Shown: piece after piece, positions 8,315 to 16,737 of the stretch
Layout: each line of letters opens with the position of its first letter
Numbering within the stretch: the first letter of the stretch is position 1
DNA from: Ruegeria arenilitoris
Lineage (GTDB): Bacteria > Pseudomonadota > Alphaproteobacteria > Rhodobacterales > Rhodobacteraceae
Assembly: GCF_013032855.1 (NCBI RefSeq)
Contig: NZ_WQDA01000002.1
Location: 62,001-126,000 of the forward strand
Direction of reading: 5' to 3'
DNA: 64,000 nt
Position numbers and translations under genes: made by a program
The notes under the pieces: model-generated
What the model was told of the DNA's origin: nothing
What the model saw: the letters and a program-made list of their open reading frames with translations, nothing else
The model's database searches: none

Positions 8315-8962
8315 ATGACCGATCACACCAAAACCGCACTTGTTACCGGCGCGTCGCGCGGCCTTGGTGCCGCTCTGGCCGAGGCGCTGGCGCCCGAGTA
8401 TCACATCGTCGCCGTTGCCCGCACCACCGGCGGGCTGGAAGACCTGGATGACCGCATCAAGGCCAAAGGGGGCGCGGCCACCCTGGCGCCGATGGACATC
8501 GCCGACCCCAACGCCATGGCCACGCTGTGCCGCGGCATCCATGACCGCTGGGGCAAGCTGGATCTGTGGCTGCATACGGCCATTCACACCGCACCGCTGA
8601 CGCCCGCAAATTTCATCGACCCCAAGGATTGGCAAAAGTCCGTGGACGTGAACGCCTCGGCAACTTCGGTGCTGATCCCCTATATCGCGCCCTTGCTGGG
8701 TGAGGCTGGACAGGCCGTGTTCTTTGACGACCCGCGTGCCGGCGAGAAGTTCTGCGCCACCTACGGCGCAACCAAGGCCGCGCAGATCGCCATGGCGCGC
8801 AGCTGGGCCGCCGAAACCGTGCGCACCGGGCCGAAGGTTCATGTGTTGCAGCCCGAGCCGATGGCCACAGCCCTGCGCGCGCGTTTCTTCCCCGGTGAGG
8901 ACCGGTCTAAGCTGGCCAGCCCCTCGGACGAGGCAGCGCGCCTGCTGTCGATGCTGGGCTGA
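8315..8962 (+). CDS. SDR family oxidoreductase
   Basis: A 215-aa short-chain dehydrogenase/reductase. The cofactor loop TGASRGLG is at residues 10-17, and the catalytic Tyr and Lys appear in YGATK (about residues 149-153). The canonical NNAG is replaced by a divergent LHTAIH stretch, so the substrate pocket is unusual; the protein is also shorter than most SDRs. Substrate unknown. It follows the PilP-like gene after 42 nt and is ended by a terminator. Confidence 0.82.
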   Translation: MTDHTKTALVTGASRGLGAALAEALAPEYHIVAVARTTGGLEDLDDRIKAKGGAATLAPMDIADPNAMATLCRGIHDRWGKLDLWLHTAIHTAPLTPANFIDPKDWQKSVDVNASATSVLIPYIAPLLGEAGQAVFFDDPRAGEKFCATYGATKAAQIAMARSWAAETVRTGPKVHVLQPEPMATALRARFFPGEDRSKLASPSDEAARLLSMLG

Positions 8963-8995
8963 GATTTTTCGGCCAGATCGACGGGAAAGATGTTG

Positions 8996-9020
8996 CGGCG
9001 CCCCAAGCGGGCGCCGTTTT
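8996..9020 (+). terminator. Rho-independent terminator after the SDR gene
   Basis: CGGCGCCC (8996-9003) pairs with GGGCGCCG (9009-9016), 5-nt loop, then TTTT. The hairpin touches the stop codon of the convergent DUF815 gene. Confidence 0.78.
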
Positions 9021-9862
9021 CATTCGATGTGAACGCCCTTCCGGCCAGCCAGATCGACAAAGAACTGCCACGCCACGCGGCCCGAACGCGCGCCGCGCGT
9101 GGCCTGCCATTCGATCGCCTCGGCCCGCAGAACGTCGGCATCGACGCTTACGCCATAGGCCGCGCAATACCGGTCGATCATCGCAAGGTATTCGTCCTGA
9201 TCGCAGGGGTGGAACCCCAGCCACAGGCCGAACCGGTCGGACAGCGAAACCTTTTCCTCGACCGCCTCGGACGGGTTGATCGCGCTCGAGCGTTCGTTCT
9301 CGATCATGTCGCGCGGCATCAAGTGGCGGCGGTTCGACGTGGCATAGAACACCACGTTTTCGGGCCGGCCCTCGATCCCGCCGTCCAACACGGCCTTGAG
9401 CGACTTGTAGTGCTGGTCGTCATGGCTGAACGACAGGTCGTCGCAGAACAGGATGAACCGGTAAGGTGCGGCGCGCAGGTGGTTCAGCAACCGCGCGACC
9501 GAGCCCATGTCCTCGCGCTGAAGCTCGACCAGCTTCAGGTCGGGAAACTCGGGCTGAAGGGTGCCGTGCACCGCCTTGACGAGGCTGGACTTGCCCATTC
9601 CGCGCGCCCCCCACAAAAGCGCGTTGTTGGCCTTGTACCCGGCCGCGAAGCGGCGCGTGTTGTCCAGCAGCGTATCGCGCGACCGGTTGATGCCCACCAG
9701 CAGATCCAGATCGACGCGGTTGACATGGTGCACCGGCTCCAACCGGTCGGGCCCGATGTGCCAGACAAAGGCGGGGGCGGCCGAGAAATCGGGCGCGGCC
9801 AAGGGCGCCGGGGCCATGCGCTCCAAGGCGTCGGCGATGCGGTTCAGGGCTTGGTCGTCCAT
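9020..9862 (-). CDS. DUF815-family AAA-type ATP-binding protein
   Basis: A 280-aa protein of the DUF815 P-loop ATPase family. Walker A GARGMGKSS is near residues 86-94, Walker B ILFCDDLSF near residues 136-144, and the sensor-like YATSNRRHL segment follows. These proteins look like AAA+ ATPases (DnaA/RuvB-like fold); the cellular role is not established. In relatives the gene is, as I recall, near secDF/tat genes; here it is downstream of tatABC on the same strand, separated by a hairpin. Confidence 0.85.
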   Translation of the reverse strand: MDDQALNRIADALERMAPAPLAAPDFSAAPAFVWHIGPDRLEPVHHVNRVDLDLLVGINRSRDTLLDNTRRFAAGYKANNALLWGARGMGKSSLVKAVHGTLQPEFPDLKLVELQREDMGSVARLLNHLRAAPYRFILFCDDLSFSHDDQHYKSLKAVLDGGIEGRPENVVFYATSNRRHLMPRDMIENERSSAINPSEAVEEKVSLSDRFGLWLGFHPCDQDEYLAMIDRYCAAYGVSVDADVLRAEAIEWQATRGARSGRVAWQFFVDLAGRKGVHIE

Positions 9863-9930
9863 GGGTCCTCCGAAGTCTTGCGGCCGATTTCAACCACGTT
9901 CACGGGCCGCCAACAAGACCCGCATGAAGA

Positions 9931-9958
9931 AAGGGCGCACCCGCCAAGGCACGCCCTT
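9931..9958 (-). terminator. Probable terminator of the tat operon
   Basis: On the minus strand AAGGGCG (9952-9958) pairs with CGCCCTT (9931-9937), followed by a short CTTTCTT tail. It lies 19 nt beyond the tatC stop. The T tract is broken, so strength is uncertain. Confidence 0.55.
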
Positions 9959-9977
9959 CCCCATTTACTGCTCGGGT

Positions 9978-10859
9978 TTATTTGCCGTCTTCTGCGTCAA
10001 ACTCGTCCATCATCGCATCATCGGCGGCTTCTTCATCGTCATAGTAGCCTTCGGCCCGCAGCTGTTCTTCACGCTTTCTCTCGACCCGAGCCACCAGGAA
10101 AATCGAAATCTCGTACAGGCCATAGACCACGACGAACAGGATGATTTGGGTGATCACGTCCGGCGGGGTCACGATGGCGGCCAGAACCAGAATGCCCACC
10201 ACGGCATATTTGCGCACCGCGCCCAAACCTTCGGCGCTGACCAGCCCGGCCTTGCCCATCAGGGTCAGCAGAACCGGCAACTGGAAACACAGGCCAAAGG
10301 CCACGATGAACTTGATCGTCAGGTTCAGATATTCCTGCGCCGATCCCTGGAACACCACGCTCAGCGGCGCGGTGGCGCCATCCGCCAAGGCCTCACCCTC
10401 GGCCCCGAATTGCTGGAACCCAAGGAAGAAGTCATAGGCCAGCGGCGTGACCACGTAAAAGGCAAAGCTCGCGCCCAGCAGGAACATGAAGGGCGAGGCC
10501 AGCAGGAACGGCAGGAAGGCGTTCTTCTCGGATCGATAGAGCCCCGGCGCCACGAACCGCCACATCTGCATACCGATATATGGAAAGGCCAGAATGAACC
10601 CACCCAAGAGCGAGACCTTGATCGCCACGAAGAAGCCCTCCTGCGGCGAAATGAAGATCAGGTCGCAGTCCTGTCCGCGCTCGGACAGAACATCGCACAG
10701 GGGCTGGGTCAGAAAGTTGAAGATCGGCGTGGCAACCGTGAAACAGATGATCATACCGATCAAAAAGGCCACGACGCTGTGGATCAACCGCGTGCGCAGC
10801 TCGGTCAGATGCTCGATCAGGGGGGCCGAGGTATCTTCGATCTCGTCGGTCTTGCTCAT
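9978..10859 (-). CDS. tatC: Sec-independent protein translocase TatC
   Basis: A 293-aa six-helix membrane protein, the twin-arginine signal-peptide receptor of the Tat system that exports folded proteins. The N-terminal [13 protein letters not shown] motif (about residues 13-25) and the periplasmic SPQEGFF segment are family hallmarks. An acidic tail ([17 protein letters not shown]) extends the C-terminus beyond the E. coli length. The ATG overlaps the tatB stop by 4 nt. Third gene of tatA-tatB-tatC. Confidence 0.96.
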   Translation of the reverse strand: MSKTDEIEDTSAPLIEHLTELRTRLIHSVVAFLIGMIICFTVATPIFNFLTQPLCDVLSERGQDCDLIFISPQEGFFVAIKVSLLGGFILAFPYIGMQMWRFVAPGLYRSEKNAFLPFLLASPFMFLLGASFAFYVVTPLAYDFFLGFQQFGAEGEALADGATAPLSVVFQGSAQEYLNLTIKFIVAFGLCFQLPVLLTLMGKAGLVSAEGLGAVRKYAVVGILVLAAIVTPPDVITQIILFVVVYGLYEISIFLVARVERKREEQLRAEGYYDDEEAADDAMMDEFDAEDGK

Positions 10860-11314
10860 GTCTTGCCTTCGGTTTTCAGCGCGGCTTCGGCCTCTTCGGC
10901 CTTGGCCAAGGCCTCGGCGGCTTCTTTCGCTTTGCGCTCGGCGGCGGCACGGGCGGTTGAGGCCTGGATCTTCTTGGCCCGCTCGGCCCGCTCAGCGGCC
11001 AGTTTGCCGGTTTCGCTGTCGGGGTCGAACTTGGTCGGGTCCATGCTCTTGGCCATGTCCTGGGCCGCCTGCTTGACGCCGTCCATCGCACTGCCCACCG
11101 GGTTGGTGGCCGCGTCCAGACCTTTCTTGATGTCGTTCACGCCCGCCTGGTCGGCCGCCTCGTTCATGGCGCTTGAGAACTCGCGCGCCATACCGCGGGC
11201 CTTGCCGACGAACCGTCCGACATTGCGGAACAGAACCGGCAGGTCCTTGGGCCCCACGACGATCAGGGCAACGATGCCGATGACCAGAAGTTCGGTCCAG
11301 CCCAGATCAAACAT
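10856..11314 (-). CDS. tatB: Sec-independent protein translocase TatB
   Basis: A 152-aa TatB with one N-terminal membrane helix beginning [13 protein letters not shown], then [10 protein letters not shown], an amphipathic helix and a long charged alanine- and lysine-rich tail. TatB and TatC together bind twin-arginine signal peptides. It begins 6 nt after the tatA stop and overlaps tatC by 4 nt. Confidence 0.94.
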   Translation of the reverse strand: MFDLGWTELLVIGIVALIVVGPKDLPVLFRNVGRFVGKARGMAREFSSAMNEAADQAGVNDIKKGLDAATNPVGSAMDGVKQAAQDMAKSMDPTKFDPDSETGKLAAERAERAKKIQASTARAAAERKAKEAAEALAKAEEAEAALKTEGKT

Positions 11315-11320
11315 GGGCGA

Positions 11321-11536
11321 TTAGACCTTGTCTTTGTCGGACTCGGGCGTGACATCCTTGGCCAGCTCGGACGCGTCCTGTTCGATCTCTTCGGTACCGT
11401 CCTTGACGCCTTTCTTGAATGCGGTGATGCCCTTGCCCACTTCACCCATCAACGAGCTGATCTTGCCGCGGCCGAACAGCACCAGCACCACGACGGCGAT
11501 CAGCAGCAGGCCGGGAAGGCCGATATTGTTGAGCAT
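11321..11536 (-). CDS. tatA: Sec-independent protein translocase TatA
   Basis: A 71-aa pore-forming Tat subunit with N-terminal helix [20 protein letters not shown], the conserved FGRGKI hinge and an amphipathic helix followed by an acidic tail. The ATG at 11536 is preceded by GGAGAAG and gives the normal length; the longer in-frame form starting at 11680 has an Arg-rich leader unlike TatA and is rejected. First gene of the tat operon. Confidence 0.95.
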   Translation of the reverse strand: MLNNIGLPGLLLIAVVVLVLFGRGKISSLMGEVGKGITAFKKGVKDGTEEIEQDASELAKDVTPESDKDKV

Positions 11537-11686
11537 GTCTCTTCTCCTTCTACGTCGGCGCGCCGCGCCGGGAATGTGATCTGGAAGCCTGTCTACGCCC
11601 ACCGGGCAGCCGAAAAAAGTGACGCAAGTCAAATCCGCGTTCAAATCCGGGCCGCTCGGGCGCTTTTTGCGGGCTGGCAATTCTCT

Positions 11687-11706
11687 ACTGACAGGTTTAT
11701 GTCAGT
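11687..11706. promoter_or_regulatory. Palindromic operator candidate (ACTGACA-N6-TGTCAGT)
   Basis: A perfect 7-bp inverted repeat (11687-11693 and 11700-11706) lies 50 nt before the ATG of the ABM-domain gene, in the promoter region of the ABM-yafY pair and upstream of tatA in the other direction. YafY/WYL-type regulators commonly control their own operon, so autoregulation by the product at 12083 is the simplest reading. Confidence 0.55.
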
Positions 11707-11755
11707 TGCAGGCGACTAGGAACAGGGCATCGAAACCTGGTCAACGGAGACTCAC

Positions 11756-12061
11756 ATGACCCATGTTGCTGAAATCGTCACCTTCACCCTCGCCGATGGC
11801 ACCACGCCGAAGGAGTTCGTCAGGCTCAGCCAGACGACCGAGGCCTTCGTGCGCGCGGCCCCGGGCTTTGCCCACCGACAGCTGAGCCAGGGCGAGGATG
11901 GCCGCTGGACCGATTATGTCATCTGGACCGACATGAAGGCCGCGCAGGACGCCGCCGCGCAGTTCCCGCAGCAGGATTTTGCCGCCGGTCTGATGGCGGC
12001 CATCGACCCCTCCAGCATCCAGATGCGTCACGAGAAAGTGCTATGGAACATGACCGCCTGA
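11756..12061 (+). CDS. Antibiotic biosynthesis monooxygenase (ABM)-like domain protein
   Basis: A 101-aa dimeric alpha-beta barrel-like protein. The pattern of an N-terminal VAEIVTFTLADG strand, central AAPGF and later DYVIWTDMKAA fits the ABM/YgiN superfamily of small heme-free monooxygenases and isomerases. The reaction is unknown. A good Shine-Dalgarno (ACGGAGA) precedes the ATG. The YafY-type regulator gene follows after 21 nt, so the two probably form one operon in which the regulator senses the same compound. Confidence 0.75.
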   Translation: MTHVAEIVTFTLADGTTPKEFVRLSQTTEAFVRAAPGFAHRQLSQGEDGRWTDYVIWTDMKAAQDAAAQFPQQDFAAGLMAAIDPSSIQMRHEKVLWNMTA

Positions 12062-12082
12062 TCGCGGTCCGGACGGCGTGTC

Positions 12083-12754
12083 ATGCGCCGCACTGACCGC
12101 CTGTTCGACATCATCCAGATCCTGCGCGACGGCAAACTGCACCGCGCGCAGGACATCGCGGACCGGCTCGAGGTTTCGGTCCGCACCATCTATCGCGACA
12201 TGGACACGCTGGTGGCGTCTGGCGTCCCGGTCGAGGGCGAACGCGGCGTGGGGTACATGGTGCGCGAGCAGATCACCCTGCCCCCGCTGAACCTCACCCC
12301 AGCCGAGCTTGAGGCCCTGAACCTCGGCATGGCGATCGTGGCCGAGGCCGCCGACCCCGACCTGAAGGCCGCCGCCGAGGCGCTGGCCGCCAAGATCGAC
12401 GCGGTACTGCCCACCCAGGTGGTGGCCGAGGCGGATGCGTGGAAATTCGCCGTCTACCCCTTTGCCGATGCCGCGCGCGGGCTGGCGCATATGGCTCCGA
12501 TCCGGGCGGCCATCAAATCGCGCCAGAAACTGCGGCTGACCTACCGGCGCATCGACGGAACCCTGACCGAACGCACGATCCGCCCCCTGCACATGGAATA
12601 CTGGGGCCGGGTCTGGACCCTGACCGCCTGGTGCGAGCTGCGCGACGCCTTCCGCGTGTTCCGCATCGACCTGATCGAAAGCGTCACACCGCTGCCCGAG
12701 ATATTTGCGGACGAACCCGGAAAGCGGCTGGCTGACTACAACCCGACCGCCTGA
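12083..12754 (+). CDS. YafY/WYL-domain HTH transcriptional regulator
   Basis: A 223-aa regulator. Residues 1-65 form an HTH_11 winged helix (RRTDRLFDIIQILRDG, then VSVRTIYRDMDTL); residues 130-215 form a WYL domain with a RPLHMEYWGRVWTLTAWC core. WYL domains bind ligands such as nucleotides or nucleic acid. It is co-directional with and 21 nt after the ABM-like gene, and the palindrome at 11687-11706 is its probable operator. The pair sits in the opposite orientation between the tat and surE-pcm-nlpD gene groups. Confidence 0.88.
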   Translation: MRRTDRLFDIIQILRDGKLHRAQDIADRLEVSVRTIYRDMDTLVASGVPVEGERGVGYMVREQITLPPLNLTPAELEALNLGMAIVAEAADPDLKAAAEALAAKIDAVLPTQVVAEADAWKFAVYPFADAARGLAHMAPIRAAIKSRQKLRLTYRRIDGTLTERTIRPLHMEYWGRVWTLTAWCELRDAFRVFRIDLIESVTPLPEIFADEPGKRLADYNPTA

Positions 12755-12797
12755 TCCCGTTTTTCGCGCAAGGCTACTTGGAACGGCGCTCAGACCC

Positions 12798-13949
12798 TCA
12801 GCGCAGATAGGTTTCGGGGTCGACGGACTCGAACCCTTTGCGTACCTCGAAGTGCACATAGGCGTTCTCACCCCCGCGCAGCTTGGCAATGCTCTGGCCG
12901 CGGCTGACCCGGTCGCCCTTCTTGACCGAGATGTTCTCGACATTCGCGTAGACCGTCAGCAAATCGTTGGTGTGCTTGACGACGATGATCGGGATCTGAT
13001 CCGCATCCGCCGTAATGGCCGCCACGGTACCGGCTTCGGCCGCCTTGACCGATGCACCGGGCGAACCGGCGATGTCGATCCCTTCGTTCTTGCCTTTGGC
13101 ATACGGGCGAATGATCTTGCCGGTTACCGGCAGAGCCAAGGCTGACGAGCTGGAATTCGTCGGGGCCTCGGCCGTCACGTCCGGAGCGGGCGTCAACGGC
13201 GCAACTTTTTCGTCCGGCAACGGCTGCGTTGCACTGGGCGGCGTCGGGGTGGGCGATCCCTGCCCCGGTTCGGTGGTCGCCGTGGGCGCTGCGGCGGCAG
13301 CTTGGCGCGGTGCAACCTGATTCTTGACGGGGATCAGCAGAAACTGCCCTTCGCGCACGGCGAAGTCCGAACCCAAACCGTTCCATTCAGCCAGCGCATC
13401 GACCGGAACCTGATACAGGCGCGAAATGGTATAGGCCGTCTCACCCCGCTTGACCTTGTGCCGGATCGGCTCGTCCGTCGAGGTGACGGGTGCCGGTTTG
13501 GCCGGCTCAAGGTTCGTGACCCGCACGCCGCCCGTGTCCGGCGCCTGATCAATCGCGGTCGTGGCAATCGAGGCGATATCGACGTTCCCCGCTCCGGCGC
13601 CGACGGACCGTGGCAAGGCCAGCACCTCGCCCTCGCGCAGCTGGTCGGTGGGCTTGAGACCGTTGAACCGGGCCAGCTCCGCCTCGGGCAGACCGACCCG
13701 CGCAGCCACGGCGGCGACGTTGTCACCCCGTTGCGCGACGGCAACCTGATATGTCGGATAGGTGATCACGCCACGGCTGTCCGGCGCCGGTCGGTTCGTG
13801 GTGGCTGATTGTGCGGCCGGAGTGGTCGAAAAACCGCCGACCTGACCGCGCAGGTCGTAATCCAGCGGGCCTTCGCAACCGGCAAGCACCAGCGCGGCAA
13901 CCATCGCCGTTGTTCCACGACCCAAGACTGACTTGGAAACTGCTCTCAT
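12798..13949 (-). CDS. nlpD: NlpD-like LysM/M23 lipoprotein, degenerate endopeptidase
   Basis: A 383-aa envelope lipoprotein. The signal peptide ends in the lipobox LAGC (Cys25). Two LysM peptidoglycan-binding repeats lie near residues 50-95 and 165-212, then a Pro/Thr-rich linker and a LytM/M23 domain from about 275. In the LytM domain the zinc ligands are not intact (NEGIDI instead of HxGxD; the HxH site reads YANVEN), as in E. coli NlpD, which activates an amidase instead of cutting peptidoglycan. pcm and surE lie just upstream on the same strand, the classic surE-pcm-nlpD order. Confidence 0.88.
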   Translation of the reverse strand: MRAVSKSVLGRGTTAMVAALVLAGCEGPLDYDLRGQVGGFSTTPAAQSATTNRPAPDSRGVITYPTYQVAVAQRGDNVAAVAARVGLPEAELARFNGLKPTDQLREGEVLALPRSVGAGAGNVDIASIATTAIDQAPDTGGVRVTNLEPAKPAPVTSTDEPIRHKVKRGETAYTISRLYQVPVDALAEWNGLGSDFAVREGQFLLIPVKNQVAPRQAAAAAPTATTEPGQGSPTPTPPSATQPLPDEKVAPLTPAPDVTAEAPTNSSSSALALPVTGKIIRPYAKGKNEGIDIAGSPGASVKAAEAGTVAAITADADQIPIIVVKHTNDLLTVYANVENISVKKGDRVSRGQSIAKLRGGENAYVHFEVRKGFESVDPETYLR

Positions 13950-14012
13950 ATCACTGTCCTCAACACCTGCCCCTGTTTGCCGGGGTTCTGGCGCCCAATT
14001 CCTAAACCTACG

Positions 14013-14663
14013 TTACGCCTCGTCCTTTCCAAGCCCTTCCAGCAAGGGCACGAACCGAACAGGCAACAGTTCGTCATATTCCAGCCCGGTCTCGGTTCTG
14101 GTGACCCGTATCAGGGTCTGAACCGCATCCGACTGCCCAACGGGCAAGACCATGATACCGCCGATTTTGAGCTGCGCCAAGAGCGGGCCCGGCGGGTCCT
14201 CGGCCGCGGCGGTGACGATGATGCGGTCAAAAGGAGCCTGTTCGGGCAACCCGAAAGATCCATCCGACAGCATCGCCGTGATATTCGTCAGCCCCAACTC
14301 TCGAAACAGCTCTCCGGTTTCGCGTACCAGACGCTTGTGGCGTTCCACGGTGTAGACCCTCCGCGCCAGCTTGGACAGCACCGCAGCCTGATACCCCGAA
14401 CCCGTCCCCACCTCGAGCACCTTGTCGCGCGGCGTGACCTGCAGCGCCTGCGTCATCAGACCTACGACCGAGGGCTGGCTGATCGTCTGGCCGCATGCAA
14501 TCGGCAGTGGCGTGTCCTCGTAGGCACGCTCGGCGAACAGGCCCCGCACGAACTTGCCGCGGTCGATCTGCTCCATCGCGTCAAGAACACGCGCATCCGT
14601 CACCCCGCGCGACCGCAGGGCGAACAGGAACTGCATCTTGGTTTCGGGGTCCAGTCCGGTCAT
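14013..14663 (-). CDS. pcm: Protein-L-isoaspartate O-methyltransferase
   Basis: A 216-aa PCMT that methylates isoaspartyl residues in damaged proteins using SAM. The SAM-binding motif [16 protein letters not shown] is near residues 88-103; the preceding [14 protein letters not shown] segment is a PCMT hallmark. The ATG overlaps the surE stop by 4 nt, indicating translational coupling, and nlpD follows after 63 nt. Confidence 0.95.
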   Translation of the reverse strand: MTGLDPETKMQFLFALRSRGVTDARVLDAMEQIDRGKFVRGLFAERAYEDTPLPIACGQTISQPSVVGLMTQALQVTPRDKVLEVGTGSGYQAAVLSKLARRVYTVERHKRLVRETGELFRELGLTNITAMLSDGSFGLPEQAPFDRIIVTAAAEDPPGPLLAQLKIGGIMVLPVGQSDAVQTLIRVTRTETGLEYDELLPVRFVPLLEGLGKDEA

Positions 14664-15442
14664 TCGATCGTCTTCAACGCCTCCAGCGCATCATCGGCGG
14701 TCAGGTCGGCCCGCATCGGCGTGACCGAGATATAGCCGTCCAGGTTCGCCGCTGCATCCGTTCCCGGAGCCGTCGGGTTGTGCTGATAGCCCCCCTTGAT
14801 CCACAGGAAACGGCGGCCCGAGGGCGAGCTGTGCGGTTCCACCCCAAAATGCGTGTCGCGTCGGAATCCCTGACGCACCACGCGGGCGCCAAGAACTTCT
14901 TCGGCAGGCACCGGAGGGAAATTTACGTTGTAAAACAGGCGGTAGTCTTCCTGCGCGGGCGGATCGGCCTCAAGAATGCGTCGTACCAGGTCCGCTCCGA
15001 ACCGCGTGGCGGCCTCGAACGGGTCGTCCAGGCCAAGATTGCGCGGACCAAAATACTGTGACAAGGCAATCGCCGGAATGCCCTGGAGCGCCGCCTCCAT
15101 CGCGCCGCCGATCGTGCCTGAGTACAAAGTGTTCTCGGCCGAATTGTTGCCCCGGTTCACGCCTGAAAGAACCAGATCAGGTCGCGCGTCCTTCATCACG
15201 TCATGAAGCCCGGCCAGTACGCAGTCGGCCGGCGACCCTTCGGCCGCGAAACGACGCTCGCCCAGTTTGGCGACCATCATGGGATGGGTATAGCTGATGC
15301 AATGCCCGACCCCTGACTGTTCGAAAGCCGGAGCCACGATCCAGACCTCACCATCCGGGCCGGCCACATCCGCAGCAATCGCCTCGAGCGCGATCAGGCC
15401 CGGGGCGTTGATCCCGTCGTCATTTGTCAGAAGTATGCGCAT
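14660..15442 (-). CDS. surE: 5'/3'-nucleotidase SurE
   Basis: A 260-aa survival protein, a metal-dependent nucleoside monophosphate phosphatase. The N-terminal [15 protein letters not shown] carries the metal-binding DD pair, and [11 protein letters not shown] (about residue 90) is the second conserved motif. The ATG at 15442 begins at this motif; the longer open frame upstream has no plausible extra domain. First gene of surE-pcm-nlpD. Confidence 0.95.
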   Translation of the reverse strand: MRILLTNDDGINAPGLIALEAIAADVAGPDGEVWIVAPAFEQSGVGHCISYTHPMMVAKLGERRFAAEGSPADCVLAGLHDVMKDARPDLVLSGVNRGNNSAENTLYSGTIGGAMEAALQGIPAIALSQYFGPRNLGLDDPFEAATRFGADLVRRILEADPPAQEDYRLFYNVNFPPVPAEEVLGARVVRQGFRRDTHFGVEPHSSPSGRRFLWIKGGYQHNPTAPGTDAAANLDGYISVTPMRADLTADDALEALKTIE

Positions 15443-15565
15443 TGCCTGCCTGTGCCCCCGCGTTTCGCCCTTGATAGACGGCCCCAAAGGATGCGGCAAG
15501 CGATGCCCCGGCGCATTCTGCGGCATTCGCGCACCACTCGCCGGGAAATCGACCTGCTGCAGCGT

Positions 15566-16651
15566 CTAGGCTGGAAAAACGAAGCAGCGATCCCGCCGGA
15601 TGGTCAACCACATCACCCGGCCCGGATTGGGCACGAACACGTTCGGGACGGTCGCCTTGAGGATCGAACCGTCATAGTCCATCCGAAACTCGATCAGGCT
15701 TTCGTTGCCCAGAAAGCGAGCGCGCTCGACCACGCCGCGGGCTGCAACGCCATCGGTCGCCGTCGGCAGCGGTCCCTTGCCATTGCGATCAAAGTCCAGC
15801 CGCACATGCTGAGGGCGGAAAACGATTTCGACGTCCGTGCCATCGGGAACGCCCGGCGCCAGGAATTGACCAAATGGCGTTTGCGCCAATGCTCCATTCA
15901 CCTGGGACTGCAACACATTGACATCACTAAAAAATGCCACGGCAGCCTTGTCTACGGGTCGGGTGTAGACATTGTAGGGCGCGCCCTGCTGCACGATCTT
16001 GCCGCGGCGCATCAGTGCAATCTCGTCGGCCATGCGCATCGCTTCTTCGGGCTCGTGCGTGACCAGCAGCACGGCGGCGTCCTCTTCCTTGAGGATGGCG
16101 AGGGTCTCGTCGCGGATGCCGTCGCGCAGACGGTTGTCGAGGCCAGAAAACGGCTCGTCCATCAGCATGATCCGCGGACGCGGCGCCAACGCTCGGGCCA
16201 GCGCGACCCGCTGCTGCTCGCCCCCTGACAGTTGATGCGGAAACCCGTCGATATGGCGGATCAGGTCGACCTTTCTCAGCAACTCTTCGACACGTTCCCG
16301 TTTTTGCTCTTTGGCCCCCTTCAGGCCAAAAGCCACGTTGTCGGCCACGCTGAGGTGCGGAAACAAAGCGAAATCCTGGAACATCAGTCCGATCTCGCGA
16401 CGTTCCGGCGGCACCCTGAACACCGTGTCACAGACCAACTTGCCATCGACGTAGATTTCGCCCGAGTCCTGCATTTCGACGCCGGCAATCATCCGCAACG
16501 TAGTGGATTTGCCGCAGCCCGACGGGCCCAGCAGACAGGTCACCTGCCCCGCCTGAACAGTCAGCGAGACATCATCCACCACCGTGCGCCCGCCGAACCG
16601 ACAGACCAGATTGCGGATTTCCAATCGCGGAGGAGCTGTGTTGATTGCCAC
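15566..16651 (-). CDS. Orphan FbpC/PotA-type ABC transporter ATP-binding protein
   Basis: A 361-aa import-type ABC ATPase. Walker A GPSGCGKST (about residues 42-50), signature LSGGEQQRV (about 142-150), Walker B IMLMDEPFSGLD, and a C-terminal TOBE domain from about residue 265. The closest pattern is the ferric iron/spermidine/sulfate class. No permease or periplasmic binding protein lies nearby, so the partner subunits must be elsewhere. The start codon is GTG with only a weak ribosome binding site. Confidence 0.85.
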   Translation of the reverse strand: MAINTAPPRLEIRNLVCRFGGRTVVDDVSLTVQAGQVTCLLGPSGCGKSTTLRMIAGVEMQDSGEIYVDGKLVCDTVFRVPPERREIGLMFQDFALFPHLSVADNVAFGLKGAKEQKRERVEELLRKVDLIRHIDGFPHQLSGGEQQRVALARALAPRPRIMLMDEPFSGLDNRLRDGIRDETLAILKEEDAAVLLVTHEPEEAMRMADEIALMRRGKIVQQGAPYNVYTRPVDKAAVAFFSDVNVLQSQVNGALAQTPFGQFLAPGVPDGTDVEIVFRPQHVRLDFDRNGKGPLPTATDGVAARGVVERARFLGNESLIEFRMDYDGSILKATVPNVFVPNPGRVMWLTIRRDRCFVFPA

Positions 16652-16737
16652 CGACGGACCCCAATTGCCTTTTCCCGATCAATTTCATCGGGCTTGCGCC
16701 GGGATAACAACCCCGCCCATCGGGCGCAAGAGAGGCG

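Noticed and set aside
9561-11324. 587-aa plus-strand open frame opposite tatB, tatC and part of the DUF815 gene
   Set aside because: Antisense to the tat operon; repetitive Gln/His/Arg composition.
11630-11665. tRNA-like GTTCAAATCC string
   Set aside because: The flanking bases do not form the T-arm stem and there is no acceptor stem or anticodon arm.
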